64,000 bases of DNA, taken from NCBI GenBank assembly GCA_019116445.1, contig DXBP01000049.1:1-64000 (forward strand). Direction: 5' to 3'. Under the pieces are notes generated by a model. The model was given only the letters and a program-made list of their open reading frames with translations. It was not told the DNA's origin and ran no database searches. Both the position numbers and the translations under genes were made by a program. The stretch is from Candidatus Gemmiger excrementigallinarum (GTDB taxonomy: Bacteria > Bacillota > Clostridia > Oscillospirales > Ruminococcaceae). Below, in pieces: positions 17,205 to 25,299 of this stretch (positions are counted from its first letter, which is position 1; each line of letters begins with the position of its first letter).

Positions 17205-17233
17205 TTGACGGGAAACGGGGGAGATGTTATCAT
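17205..17233 (+). promoter_or_regulatory. Promoter for mtnK
   Basis: TTGACG (17205-17210) and TATCAT (17228-17233) with a 17-base spacer; each matches 5 of 6 consensus bases. About 80 bases before the mtnK start. Confidence 0.75.
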
Positions 17234-17312
17234 AAAACCACAAAATCCAACGTTTTGGATGACCGTTCCCACATTTTATCACCGCAACGGGCGGCGTACA
17301 GGAGGCAGAACC

Positions 17313-18530
17313 ATGAGCAGATTCGACCAGTACTTTTTGATGGAAGAAGCAGACATTTTGGAATATGTGCGGGAAAAATACGATTTCTTCCCGGCGGATG
17401 CGCAGCTGACCTGCAAAGAGATCGGCGACGGCAACCTGAACTATGTGTTCCGGGTGCAGGACCCGGCCACCGGCAAGTCGGTGATTCTCAAGCATTCGGG
17501 CATTGAAACCCGCGCCCATTCCGGCCGCAAGGTGGATATTGACCGCAACCGCATCGAGGCCGAGATCCTGCAGCGCCAGAATGAGCTGGCTCCGGGGTTT
17601 GTGCCCAAGATCTACGGCTATGACCCGATCATGTGCTGCTGCGCCATGGAGGATCTGAAGGACTACACGATTCTGCGCACGGCGCTGCTGGATTACCGCA
17701 CCTTCCCGAAGTTTGCCGACCAGATCACCACCTATATGGTCAACATTCTGCTGCCCACCACCGATGTGGCGCTGGATCACAAGCAGAAGAAGGCGCTGGT
17801 CAAGAGCTACATCAACCCCGACCTGTGCAGCATCACCGAGCAGCTGGTCTATGACGATGCTGTGGGCAATTTTGCAGGCAAGAACTATGTGGTGGCGCCG
17901 CTGGCCGATTTTGTGGAGCAGGAAGTATACGCCGACAAGGCCCTGCGGCTGGAAGCGGCCAAGCTGAAGTTTGACTTTATGGAACATGCCCAGGCACTGA
18001 TCCACGGCGACCTGCATTCGGGCTCCATCTTTGTTACCGAGGACAGCACCAAGGCCTTTGACCCTGAGTTCGCCTTCTACGGTCCCATGGGCTACGATGT
18101 AGGCAACGTCATTGCGCACACGCTGTTTGCGCTGGTGCACGCCGAGGGAACCCTGCCGGAAGGGGATGCCCGCCGCACGGCGTTCCGCACCTGGGCGCTG
18201 GACACTACCTACCAGATCGTGGACCTGTTCCGGGAAAAATTCCTGCGCAAGTATGCCGAGGTCGTTACCGACAAGTTGGCCGCCACCGAGGGCTTTGCCG
18301 AGTATTATCTGGATGGTGTGATGGCTGATACCGCCGCCACCGCCGGTATGGAACTGATCCGCCGCATCGTGGGCGTGGCGAAAGTCAAGGACATCACGAC
18401 CATTGAGGATGAAACCCGCCGTGCCGAGATGGAAAAGGCGCTGGTCCATATTGCCAAGACGCTGATCCTGGAGCGCGGAACCATCCGCACCGGCCACGAC
18501 TGGAAGAACGTCGTAGAGGCGTATCTGTAA
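17313..18530 (+). CDS. mtnK: S-methyl-5-thioribose kinase
   Basis: 405 residues, typical for MtnK. It phosphorylates 5-methylthioribose at O1 with ATP, the first step after MTA cleavage; related kinases may also accept 5-deoxyribose. The aminoglycoside-phosphotransferase-like fold shows the catalytic loop LIHGDLHSGS (D233 base) and the metal aspartate in FDPEFAFYGPMGYD. The N-terminal segment IGDGNLNYVF is the nucleotide-binding loop of this family. ATG 17313 follows GGAGG by 7 bases and is the first start after the promoter that gives the family N-terminus. A mutarotase, carriers, aldolase, dehydrogenase and MtnA-like isomerase follow in the same locus, giving a complete route to DHAP. Confidence 0.92.
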   Translation: MSRFDQYFLMEEADILEYVREKYDFFPADAQLTCKEIGDGNLNYVFRVQDPATGKSVILKHSGIETRAHSGRKVDIDRNRIEAEILQRQNELAPGFVPKIYGYDPIMCCCAMEDLKDYTILRTALLDYRTFPKFADQITTYMVNILLPTTDVALDHKQKKALVKSYINPDLCSITEQLVYDDAVGNFAGKNYVVAPLADFVEQEVYADKALRLEAAKLKFDFMEHAQALIHGDLHSGSIFVTEDSTKAFDPEFAFYGPMGYDVGNVIAHTLFALVHAEGTLPEGDARRTAFRTWALDTTYQIVDLFREKFLRKYAEVVTDKLAATEGFAEYYLDGVMADTAATAGMELIRRIVGVAKVKDITTIEDETRRAEMEKALVHIAKTLILERGTIRTGHDWKNVVEAYL

Positions 18531-18545
18531 AAAGGGGGCGAGCGT

Positions 18546-19589
18546 ATGGCGATCGAAAGCCGGCCTTTCGGCCGCACGCAGGACGGCACGGCCGTGACCT
18601 GCTGGACCATCACCAACCGCAGCGGCGGCTATGTATCGGTGCTGGATTATGGCTGCATCCTGCAGGCCATCGCCCCCGCACTGCCCGGCCGTCAGCCGCT
18701 GGACGTGGTTATGGGGTTTTCCGATCCGGCGGGGTATGAAGCCGCGGGCGGATTTATCGGCGCCACGGTGGGGCGGTGTGCCAACCGCATCATCGGCGGG
18801 AGCTTCCGGCTCAACGGGCGCAGCTATCCGCTGTTCTGCAACGAAGGCAAAAACCACTTGCACGGCGGCCGCATCGGCTTTAGCAAGCGGATGTGGACCG
18901 TGACCCCCGGCTTGAACGAAAACAGCCTGCGGCTGACGCTGTTCAGTCCCGACGGGGAAGAAGGGTATCCCGGCAATCTTTGGGTGCACGTGACCCTGAC
19001 CTTCACCGACAGCAATGAGCTCTGTTTTGATACCGATGCCGTCAGCGATGCGGATACGGTATTCAACCTGACCAACCACAGCTACTTTGACCTCAACGGC
19101 GGTTTTACCGAGGCAAGCGCCTGTGCGCAGACGCTGTGGGCGGATGCACCGTTCTACACCCCGGTGAATACCGACGGCCTGGTGGACGGCACCCTGCGTC
19201 CCACCGCCGGAACCGTGTTTGATTTTTCCCGGGAAACGGCGCTGGCATCCCGCCTGGCGCAGGAGAATGTGCAGCTGGCCAGTGTGGGCGGATTTGACCA
19301 CAACCTGGTCTTTGCCCCCGGCGATGGCCCTAAGGCGGTACTGAAGGGCCTTGCAACGGGGCTGCGCATGGAGTTCTTTACCCAAAGTCCCGGTATGCAG
19401 CTGTACAGCGGCAACTACCTGCGGGTGTCCACCGGCAAGGGCAGTACCCCCTACGGGCGGCGTTCCGGTATCTGCCTGGAGCCGCAGTTCTTCCCCAACA
19501 GCATCAATCAGCCCCAGTTCCCGGCACCGGTGCTGCGGGCCAACATTCCCTATCACAACCGCACCCTCTATCGGTTTTGCGCAGGCTGA
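18546..19589 (+). CDS. Aldose 1-epimerase (GalM-type mutarotase)
   Basis: 347 residues. It interconverts alpha and beta anomers of a free sugar. Catalytic residues are visible: H104 in NHLHGG, H178 in NHSYFDLNG, and the base E312 in LEPQFFP. The gene starts 15 bases after mtnK and is followed by a carrier gene, so its natural substrate is more likely the anomers of 5-methylthioribose or 5-deoxyribose that feed the kinase than galactose (inference from context only). There is no Leloir pathway gene nearby. ATG 18546 follows AAAGGGGGCGAG. Confidence 0.9.
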   Translation: MAIESRPFGRTQDGTAVTCWTITNRSGGYVSVLDYGCILQAIAPALPGRQPLDVVMGFSDPAGYEAAGGFIGATVGRCANRIIGGSFRLNGRSYPLFCNEGKNHLHGGRIGFSKRMWTVTPGLNENSLRLTLFSPDGEEGYPGNLWVHVTLTFTDSNELCFDTDAVSDADTVFNLTNHSYFDLNGGFTEASACAQTLWADAPFYTPVNTDGLVDGTLRPTAGTVFDFSRETALASRLAQENVQLASVGGFDHNLVFAPGDGPKAVLKGLATGLRMEFFTQSPGMQLYSGNYLRVSTGKGSTPYGRRSGICLEPQFFPNSINQPQFPAPVLRANIPYHNRTLYRFCAG

Positions 19590-19637
19590 CAACCCCTGCG
19601 GACAAAATACAGTATCCATCTCAAAGGAGGAATCATC

Positions 19638-21053
19638 GTGAAGGAAAAAACCGAAAAAAAGTGGTATCAACGCATGCCAAGCACCTATGTCATTCTGTTT
19701 TGCATTGTGCTGATCGCCGCCGTGCTGACCTGGATCCTGCCCGCCGGTGAATTTGACCGTGTGGCTATGGAAGGCGTCAGCCGTCCCGCCGTTGTGCCGG
19801 GGTCCTACCATCTGGTCGAAAAGAATAGCGCCGGTCTGTTTGATATTTTCAAGGCCATTCCCCAGGGCTTCTCGGCTTCGGCCAACATCATCGCCATCAT
19901 CATGCTGTCCACCGGTGCGTTCACCGTCATCAACAAGACGGGCGCGCTGGAAAGCGGCGTCGGCGCCCTGCTGCGCCGCGTCAACCGCAGCAAGATCCCC
20001 GGCACTGCCGTGATCTGGATCGTTTCGTTCCTGTTCTCGGCCCTCGGCCTCATCGCCGGTCCCGAAATCCAGATCCCCTTCACCGTCATCGGTGTGTCCA
20101 TCGCCCTGGGCCTGGGCTATGACCTCATCGTAGGCCTGGCCATGGTCATGGGCGCCGGCTACCTGGGCTGGGGCATGGGTCCCATCAACGCATCCATTAT
20201 CGGCACCGCCCACTCCATCGCGGGGCTGCCCACCTTCTCGGGTGTTGGCTTCCGCATGGGTCTGTGGTTCGTTACCACCTGCATTGTGGCGGCCTTCATC
20301 TCGGCGTATGCGGCACGCATCAAGAAGGACCCCGAAAAGAGCCTGGTCAAGGGCATCAGCACCGAGGGCCTGGGCCTGTCCCACGACCTGGATACCTATA
20401 AGGTCGGCGGCCGTCAGTGGGCGGTTCTGCTGGTCCTCGTAGCCATCTTCGCCGCCATCGTTTACGGCGCTGTGGAACTGGGCTGGTATCTTGACGAAAT
20501 GAGCGCCATCTTCCTCATCGGCGGTCTGGTGGCCGGCCTGGTGTACGGCCTCAAACTGCAGGAAGTCATCGACGGCTTTGTGGAGGGCGCCCGCAACACC
20601 GCACAGCTTGGTCTGATCATCGCCATTGCCCGTGCCATCCAGATCGTTCTGGAAAACGGCAAGATCATGGATACCATTGTCCAGGCTCTCAGCGCGCCGC
20701 TGTCCAACTTTGCCCCCGGCATTGCTGCCTGCGGTGTGGCTGTCATCACCGCCATCATCCACTTCTTCATCCCCTCCGGCAGTGCCCTGGCGGTTACCGT
20801 TATGCCGCTGTACTCGCCCCTGGCGGATGTCCTGGGCATCACCCAGCAGTCCATGGTGCTGGCCATGCAGATCGGCGGCACCCTGTTCAACGTCATGATG
20901 CCCACCGTCGGCGCCTGCCTGGCCATGTGCGGTCTGGCCCGTGTCCCGTTTGAAAAGTGGGTCCGCTTCGTCTGGAAGCTCGTCCTCATCGTGTTCGTTG
21001 TTTCGCTGGCAGCCATCCTGCTGGCTGTACAGATCGGCTACGGCCCCTTCTGA
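19638..21053 (+). CDS. DcuC/YfcC-family membrane carrier, paralogue 1
   Basis: 471 residues with about 12 hydrophobic helices and family landmarks WILPAGEFDR near the N-terminus, GPEIQIPFTVIGVS in the middle and FIPSGSALAVTVMP near the second half. This superfamily (Pfam DcuC, YfcC) carries C4-dicarboxylates, amino acids or related anions by ion coupling; members are often annotated by similarity only. Translation starts at GTG 19638, 7 bases after AAAGGAGG. It follows mtnK and galM and closely resembles the second carrier at 22017, so import of methylthioribose, deoxyribose or a nucleoside precursor, or efflux of a pathway end product, is the contextual hypothesis. Confidence 0.85.
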   Translation: MKEKTEKKWYQRMPSTYVILFCIVLIAAVLTWILPAGEFDRVAMEGVSRPAVVPGSYHLVEKNSAGLFDIFKAIPQGFSASANIIAIIMLSTGAFTVINKTGALESGVGALLRRVNRSKIPGTAVIWIVSFLFSALGLIAGPEIQIPFTVIGVSIALGLGYDLIVGLAMVMGAGYLGWGMGPINASIIGTAHSIAGLPTFSGVGFRMGLWFVTTCIVAAFISAYAARIKKDPEKSLVKGISTEGLGLSHDLDTYKVGGRQWAVLLVLVAIFAAIVYGAVELGWYLDEMSAIFLIGGLVAGLVYGLKLQEVIDGFVEGARNTAQLGLIIAIARAIQIVLENGKIMDTIVQALSAPLSNFAPGIAACGVAVITAIIHFFIPSGSALAVTVMPLYSPLADVLGITQQSMVLAMQIGGTLFNVMMPTVGACLAMCGLARVPFEKWVRFVWKLVLIVFVVSLAAILLAVQIGYGPF

Positions 21054-21063
21054 TCCCTACCAA

Positions 21064-21098
21064 CAAAAAGGCCGCTTCCGCAGGGCGGAAGCGGCCTT
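21064..21098. terminator. Terminator between carrier 1 and the DeoR gene
   Basis: A 14-bp stem (21068-21081 with 21085-21098) has a 3-base loop. On the minus strand it is followed by TTTTT, so it terminates the regulator gene strongly; in the plus direction the T tail is poor. Confidence 0.75.
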
Positions 21099-21120
21099 GT
21101 GAGGGTTTTCTGTGCCGGTG

Positions 21121-21903
21121 TTATTCTTCTTCGGTATACGGATTCTCCGGGTTCCACAACCGGATGCCCCGCTCCCGTGCAAAACGCTGCCACTGGGCAG
21201 ACAGCGGCTGGTCGGTGACGATGTCGTGGATATGATCAAACCCGCAGATCTGTGTGAAGGAAGTCTTGCCGAACTTGGAATGGTCGGCAATGACAAATAC
21301 GCGGTTGGCCCGCTGGACCACGGCCTGCTTCACCTCGGCAATGCTTTCCCGCGCTTCGGTGATGCCGTCGGCCATGCTCAGCGACCGGCAGGACAAAAAG
21401 GCTTTGTCCACATGGAACAGGCTCAAAAAGCTGATGGCGCTGCGCCCGGTAAAGCAGTCGCGGCCCTTCAGCAGAGAGCCGCCCACCGCGATCAGATTGA
21501 TCTTCTCCCGGGGGGCCAGCAGATTGAGGATGCTCAGGGAGTTGGTCAGCACCGTCAGTTCCACGTCAGGCATCTCCTTGCAGACGTAGTAGGCGGTGGT
21601 GGAGGAGTCAAAAAACAGGCAGTCCCGCGGCTGAATGAACGGCTTGCAGACGGCAGCGATCTTCTCCTTATTTTCCACAAAAACATTCTGCAGCACATGG
21701 GTGGCAGGGTCCCCCAGTACCTTGTTGGCCAGAATGGCGCCGCCGTGCTTGCGCACAAGTACGCCTTCTTCCTCCAGTGCGGTCAGGTCGCGGCGGATGG
21801 TTTCCTCGCTGACCTGGAACCGTTCCGCCAGGGCGGACACCGACACGACCTTGTCGTTGAACAGAATGCTCTTGATCTTCTCTTTCCGCAACGCACCCAG
21901 CAC
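21121..21903 (-). CDS. DeoR-family transcriptional regulator
   Basis: 260 residues. The N-terminal DeoR winged helix (FNDKVVSVSALAERFQVSEE, then TIRRDL) is followed by the DeoRC sensor domain with FFDSSTTAYYVCKEM and the nucleotide/sugar-phosphate-binding core. DeoR proteins usually repress catabolic genes and respond to a phosphorylated sugar of the pathway, here possibly methylthioribose-1-phosphate or the ribulose phosphate (inference). The start codon is GTG at 21903, 7 bases after AGGAGG. It lies divergently from carrier 2 and between the two halves of the locus, an ideal place for local control. Confidence 0.92.
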   Translation of the reverse strand: MLGALRKEKIKSILFNDKVVSVSALAERFQVSEETIRRDLTALEEEGVLVRKHGGAILANKVLGDPATHVLQNVFVENKEKIAAVCKPFIQPRDCLFFDSSTTAYYVCKEMPDVELTVLTNSLSILNLLAPREKINLIAVGGSLLKGRDCFTGRSAISFLSLFHVDKAFLSCRSLSMADGITEARESIAEVKQAVVQRANRVFVIADHSKFGKTSFTQICGFDHIHDIVTDQPLSAQWQRFARERGIRLWNPENPYTEEE

Positions 21904-21935
21904 AGCAAATCCTCCTCATTTTTCCATTTTTTACT

Positions 21936-21964
21936 ATTTTACCTGTTTGATTCTCCATCGTCAA
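21936..21964 (-). promoter_or_regulatory. Promoter for the DeoR-family gene
   Basis: On the minus strand TTGACG (21964-21959) and TAAAAT (21941-21936), spacer 17 bases, about 33 bases before the GTG start. It occupies the shared regulatory region with carrier 2, for which I could not find a clear plus-strand promoter. Confidence 0.7.
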
Positions 21965-22016
21965 TAATTCCGGCCCCAGACCGGGACCGATAGAGCCAGA
22001 AAGGAGCCGATCCTGT

Positions 22017-23435
22017 ATGTCTTTACAGAAAACCGGCAAGAAACCCTGGTATGAACGCATCCCCAACACCTTCGTGATCCTGTTTGCCCTCATCGTTTTT
22101 GCGGCCATCCTCACCTGGGTGGTGCCGGCCGGTGAGTTTGAGCGGGTGATCGGAGCTGATGGCCGTTCGCTGATCCAGCCCGGTACCTACCATGCGGTCG
22201 ACCAGGCACCTGCCAGCCTGTTTGATATCTTTCTTTCCATTTCCAAGGGCCTGCAGGGCTCTGCCAACATCATTTTCATGATCCTGCTCTCCTCCGGCGC
22301 ATTCAAGGTCATCAATTCCACCGGCGCACTGGAGAACAGCATCGGCGTCATGCTGCGGGTCATCAACCGTTCCCGCATCCCCGCCACCGCCGTCATCATA
22401 CTGATCACCTTCCTGTTCTCGGCCCTGGGCCTGGTGGTCGGCCCCGAGATCCAGATCCCCTTTACCATCATCGGCGTGTCCATCGCGCTGGGCCTGGGCT
22501 ATGACCTCATCGTCGGCCTGGCCATGATCGTGGTGGGCGGCGGCATCGGTTTCGCCACCGGTCCCATCTGCGCCTCCACCATCGGCACCTGCGACGCCAT
22601 CTGCGGTCTGCCCCTATTCTCCGGCATGGGCCTGCGCACCGCCAACTGGTTCTGCTGCACGCTGGTTTCCAGCCTTGTCATCGCCGCCTATGCACGGCGT
22701 GTCAAGAAGGACCCCTCCCGCAGCTACACCAAAGACATCAGCACCGAGGGACTGGGCTTTTCCAGGAGCCTGGACGAATACCACATCGGCAGCCGGGACA
22801 AGCTCGTGCTGCTGGTCCTGCTGGGACTGTTCCTCTGCCTGGTCATCGGCCCCACCGTGCTGGGCTGGTACCTGGATGAGATGATGACGGTCTTTGTCAT
22901 TGCCGCCATCCTCACCGGTTTTATCGCGCACTATTCCGCCGACAAAGCCATCGGCATCTTCTGCCAGGGCGCCGGGGAGATGTTCAGTGCCGCCATGATG
23001 GTGGGCATGGGCCGCGCCATCCAGGTCATTCTGGAAAACGGCCACGTGCTGGATACCATCGTCAACGCCCTCAGCGCGCCGCTGACCAACTTCGGACCCT
23101 ATCTGGCCGCCATTCTGATGACGCTGGTCCACGGCGTGATCGACTTCGTCATTCCTTCGGGCAGCGGCCAGGCCGCCGCCACCATGCCGCTGATGTTCCC
23201 GGTGGGGCAGATGGTCGGCCTCACCGACCAGACCAGCATCCTGGCGTTCCAGGTCGGTGCAGGCATCTCCGACCTTGTCTATCCGACACTGGGATCTCTT
23301 ATGGCCATGTGCGGTATCGCCCGCGTTCCTTTCGGTCAGTGGGTCAAGTTTGCCATCCGGGTGGTGTTGGTCCTCTATCCGGTGTGCTGGGCCTTCCTGC
23401 TGCTGGCGGTCCGCATCAACTGGGGCCCGTTCTGA
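22017..23435 (+). CDS. DcuC/YfcC-family membrane carrier, paralogue 2
   Basis: 472 residues, clearly homologous over its whole length to the carrier at 19638 (shared FLFSALGL, GPEIQIPFT, IGVSIALGLGYDLIVGLAM). About 12 membrane helices. ATG 22017 follows AAAGGAG. It begins the second transcription block of the locus (carrier, aldolase, dehydrogenase, isomerase), all spaced by 14-34 bases. Two copies around one regulator could serve different substrates, for example methylthioribose and 5-deoxyribose, or import and export. The exact substrate is unknown. Confidence 0.85.
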   Translation: MSLQKTGKKPWYERIPNTFVILFALIVFAAILTWVVPAGEFERVIGADGRSLIQPGTYHAVDQAPASLFDIFLSISKGLQGSANIIFMILLSSGAFKVINSTGALENSIGVMLRVINRSRIPATAVIILITFLFSALGLVVGPEIQIPFTIIGVSIALGLGYDLIVGLAMIVVGGGIGFATGPICASTIGTCDAICGLPLFSGMGLRTANWFCCTLVSSLVIAAYARRVKKDPSRSYTKDISTEGLGFSRSLDEYHIGSRDKLVLLVLLGLFLCLVIGPTVLGWYLDEMMTVFVIAAILTGFIAHYSADKAIGIFCQGAGEMFSAAMMVGMGRAIQVILENGHVLDTIVNALSAPLTNFGPYLAAILMTLVHGVIDFVIPSGSGQAAATMPLMFPVGQMVGLTDQTSILAFQVGAGISDLVYPTLGSLMAMCGIARVPFGQWVKFAIRVVLVLYPVCWAFLLLAVRINWGPF

Positions 23436-23468
23436 AAACTGCCAAACTGAAAAGACAGGAGATTTGTT

Positions 23469-24119
23469 ATGGAGATCGTACAAGAGTACAAAGTCATGGT
23501 CCAGCAGACCGCCCAGCGTTCCTACCGGGAAGGGCTGGTGGCCGGTACCAGCGGCAACGTCAGTTATTTTGATGCCGAGAATCGTCTGGTGTACATAACC
23601 CCCAGCAATCTGGATTACAACATCATGAAACCCGAGGACATTATGGTCATCGATCTGGACGGCAACGTGGCGGACGGACCCCACAAGCCCTCCTCCGAGT
23701 GGCGCCTGCATGCCGAGATCTACAAGGCCAAACCGCAGGTGAAGTCGGTCATCCACACCCATTCGCCCTATGCCACGGGTTTTGCCATCGTGCACCAGGG
23801 CATTCCGCTGATCCTTGTGGAGATGCTGCCGTTCCTGGGCGGTGACGTGCCGGTTGCCAAGTTCGGCCTGCCGGGTACCGACGCCGTGGGCCTGCATGCA
23901 GCCGAAGCGCTGCACAACCGCAACGCGGCGCTGCTGGAAAACCACGGGGTGGTGGCCACCGGCAACAGCTGCGAACAGGCCTACCTGCGGGCCGTCTATG
24001 TGGAAGATGCCGCCAAGGCTTACCACTTTGCCCGCCTGATGGGCGAGCCTGTCTGCCTGAGCGCGGAGGATGAACTCTATCTGCGCAAAAAGTACAATCT
24101 GCCGCTGGAAAATCACTGA
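23469..24119 (+). CDS. Class II (zinc) aldolase, fuculose-phosphate aldolase family; likely 5-methylthio-/5-deoxy-ribulose-1-phosphate aldolase
   Basis: 216 residues, the length of L-fuculose-1-phosphate aldolases. Motifs in order: GTSGNVS (phosphate binding), SSEWRLH with the catalytic glutamate, the zinc ligands HTHS, and ENHGVVATG with the third histidine. The family cleaves ketose-1-phosphates to DHAP and an aldehyde. Next to mtnK and an MtnA-like isomerase, the expected substrate is 5-methylthioribulose-1-phosphate (giving 2-methylthioacetaldehyde) or 5-deoxyribulose-1-phosphate (giving acetaldehyde), as known for Ald2 and DrdA. No fucose isomerase or fuculokinase is present, so a role in fucose use is less likely. 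Confidence 0.88.
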   Translation: MEIVQEYKVMVQQTAQRSYREGLVAGTSGNVSYFDAENRLVYITPSNLDYNIMKPEDIMVIDLDGNVADGPHKPSSEWRLHAEIYKAKPQVKSVIHTHSPYATGFAIVHQGIPLILVEMLPFLGGDVPVAKFGLPGTDAVGLHAAEALHNRNAALLENHGVVATGNSCEQAYLRAVYVEDAAKAYHFARLMGEPVCLSAEDELYLRKKYNLPLENH

Positions 24120-24133
24120 AGGAGGAAAACGCC

Positions 24134-25279
24134 ATGTTTTTGAAATTCGCTGCGGCGCCCATCACCCTGTTCGGGTTGGGCTGCCGCCGTCAGCTGCCTG
24201 ATCTGCTGCGCCGGGAAGGGGTAAAAAAAGCCCTCATCGTCACCGATGCCTCGCTGGAAAAGCTGGGCATCCGGGCGATGGTCACCGATGTGCTGGAAGG
24301 CTTCTCCTTCGCGGTGTTCAGCGGCGTATGCCCCAACCCCACGCTGGAAAACGTGCAGGACGGTCTGGCGCTCTATCAGCAGGAGGGCTGTGATTTCATC
24401 ATCGCCGTGGGCGGCGGTTCCGCCAACGACTGTGCCAAGGCCATCCGGGTGATGGCGGCCAACGGCGGCGAACTCAAGGACTATCAGGGCCCCAACAAGA
24501 GCAAGGTGCGCGGCGCATTCCTGGTGGCGGTGAACACCACGGCCGGAACGGCCAGCGAGGTATCCCGTGCCTACCTGATCAGCGATGAAGCCGCCCGCCG
24601 CAAGCTGATCTTCAAGGATGATTTTGCCATGCCGGATATTGCGGTGGATGACACCGAACTCATGCTGGGCCTGCCTGCAGCCACCACGGCGCAGACCGGT
24701 ATGGATGCCCTGACCCATGCCATCGAAAGTTACTGTGCCACCAGCCGCACACCGCTGACCGATTTGCTGGCCGAGGATGCCATGCGCCAGATCTGGAAAT
24801 GGCTGCCCGCCGCGGTGGAAAACGGCCGCGATGAGCAGGCCCGCGACGGTATGGCACTGGGTCAGTACCTGGCGGGACTCAGCTTTGGCAATGCCGGCCT
24901 GGGCCTGGTGCACGCCATGGCGCATCAGCTCAGCGCGGTGTACCACATGGGCCACGGCCTGAGCAACGCCGTGCTGCTGCCCACAGTGCTGGAGTATTAC
25001 CGCAAGACGGTGCCGGGGGTCATCGGACGCATTGCGCAGGTGCTGGCGCCCGAACAGTGCATGGGCAAAACGCCGGAAGAGTGTGATGTCCTTACGGTTA
25101 CGCTGATCCTGCAGCTCAGCCAGCGCATCGGTACCGATATGCCGCTGTCCCGTCTGGGCGTCACCCGCGACAGTTTTGCCGAGATGGCAGACAAGGCGCT
25201 GCAGGACGGCTGCCTGGCTACCGCGCCCTCCATCCCCGACCATGAGACGATCTGCTCGCTGTACGAGCAGGCGCTGTAA
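24134..25279 (+). CDS. Iron-containing alcohol dehydrogenase
   Basis: 381 residues, family III (Fe-ADH). The nucleotide-binding motif is GGGSANDCAK and the metal site includes MDALTHAIESYCA and HAMAHQLSAVYHMGHGLSNA. It reduces an aldehyde with NAD(P)H. It starts 14 bases after the aldolase, so it probably removes the aldehyde that enzyme releases: methylthioacetaldehyde to 2-(methylthio)ethanol, or acetaldehyde to ethanol (inference). This also recycles NADH in an anaerobe. ATG 24134 follows GGAGGAAAAC. Confidence 0.9.
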   Translation: MFLKFAAAPITLFGLGCRRQLPDLLRREGVKKALIVTDASLEKLGIRAMVTDVLEGFSFAVFSGVCPNPTLENVQDGLALYQQEGCDFIIAVGGGSANDCAKAIRVMAANGGELKDYQGPNKSKVRGAFLVAVNTTAGTASEVSRAYLISDEAARRKLIFKDDFAMPDIAVDDTELMLGLPAATTAQTGMDALTHAIESYCATSRTPLTDLLAEDAMRQIWKWLPAAVENGRDEQARDGMALGQYLAGLSFGNAGLGLVHAMAHQLSAVYHMGHGLSNAVLLPTVLEYYRKTVPGVIGRIAQVLAPEQCMGKTPEECDVLTVTLILQLSQRIGTDMPLSRLGVTRDSFAEMADKALQDGCLATAPSIPDHETICSLYEQAL

Positions 25280-25299
25280 ACGAAAGAGAGGTTTTTCCC

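Larger units (their letters stand above)
16823..17312. other. 490-base divergent intergenic region
   Basis: Lower in GC than its surroundings, between the GH13 gene (minus) and mtnK (plus). It holds one recognisable promoter for each side (16879-16907 minus, 17205-17233 plus). The remaining 300 bases contain only open frames without ribosome sites or recognisable protein, and no riboswitch or tRNA that I can identify. A small inverted repeat GGAAAA/TTTTCC lies near 16931-16950. Confidence 0.6.

Noticed and set aside
16823-17312. A SAM or other riboswitch, or a small gene, upstream of mtnK
   Set aside because: I could not find the conserved cores or paired stems of a known riboswitch, and the open frames lack ribosome sites and family features.
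23469-24119. L-fuculose-phosphate aldolase of fucose degradation
   Set aside because: The fold fits, but no fucose isomerase, fuculokinase or lactaldehyde-specific neighbours occur, while mtnK and an MtnA-like isomerase are in the same locus.
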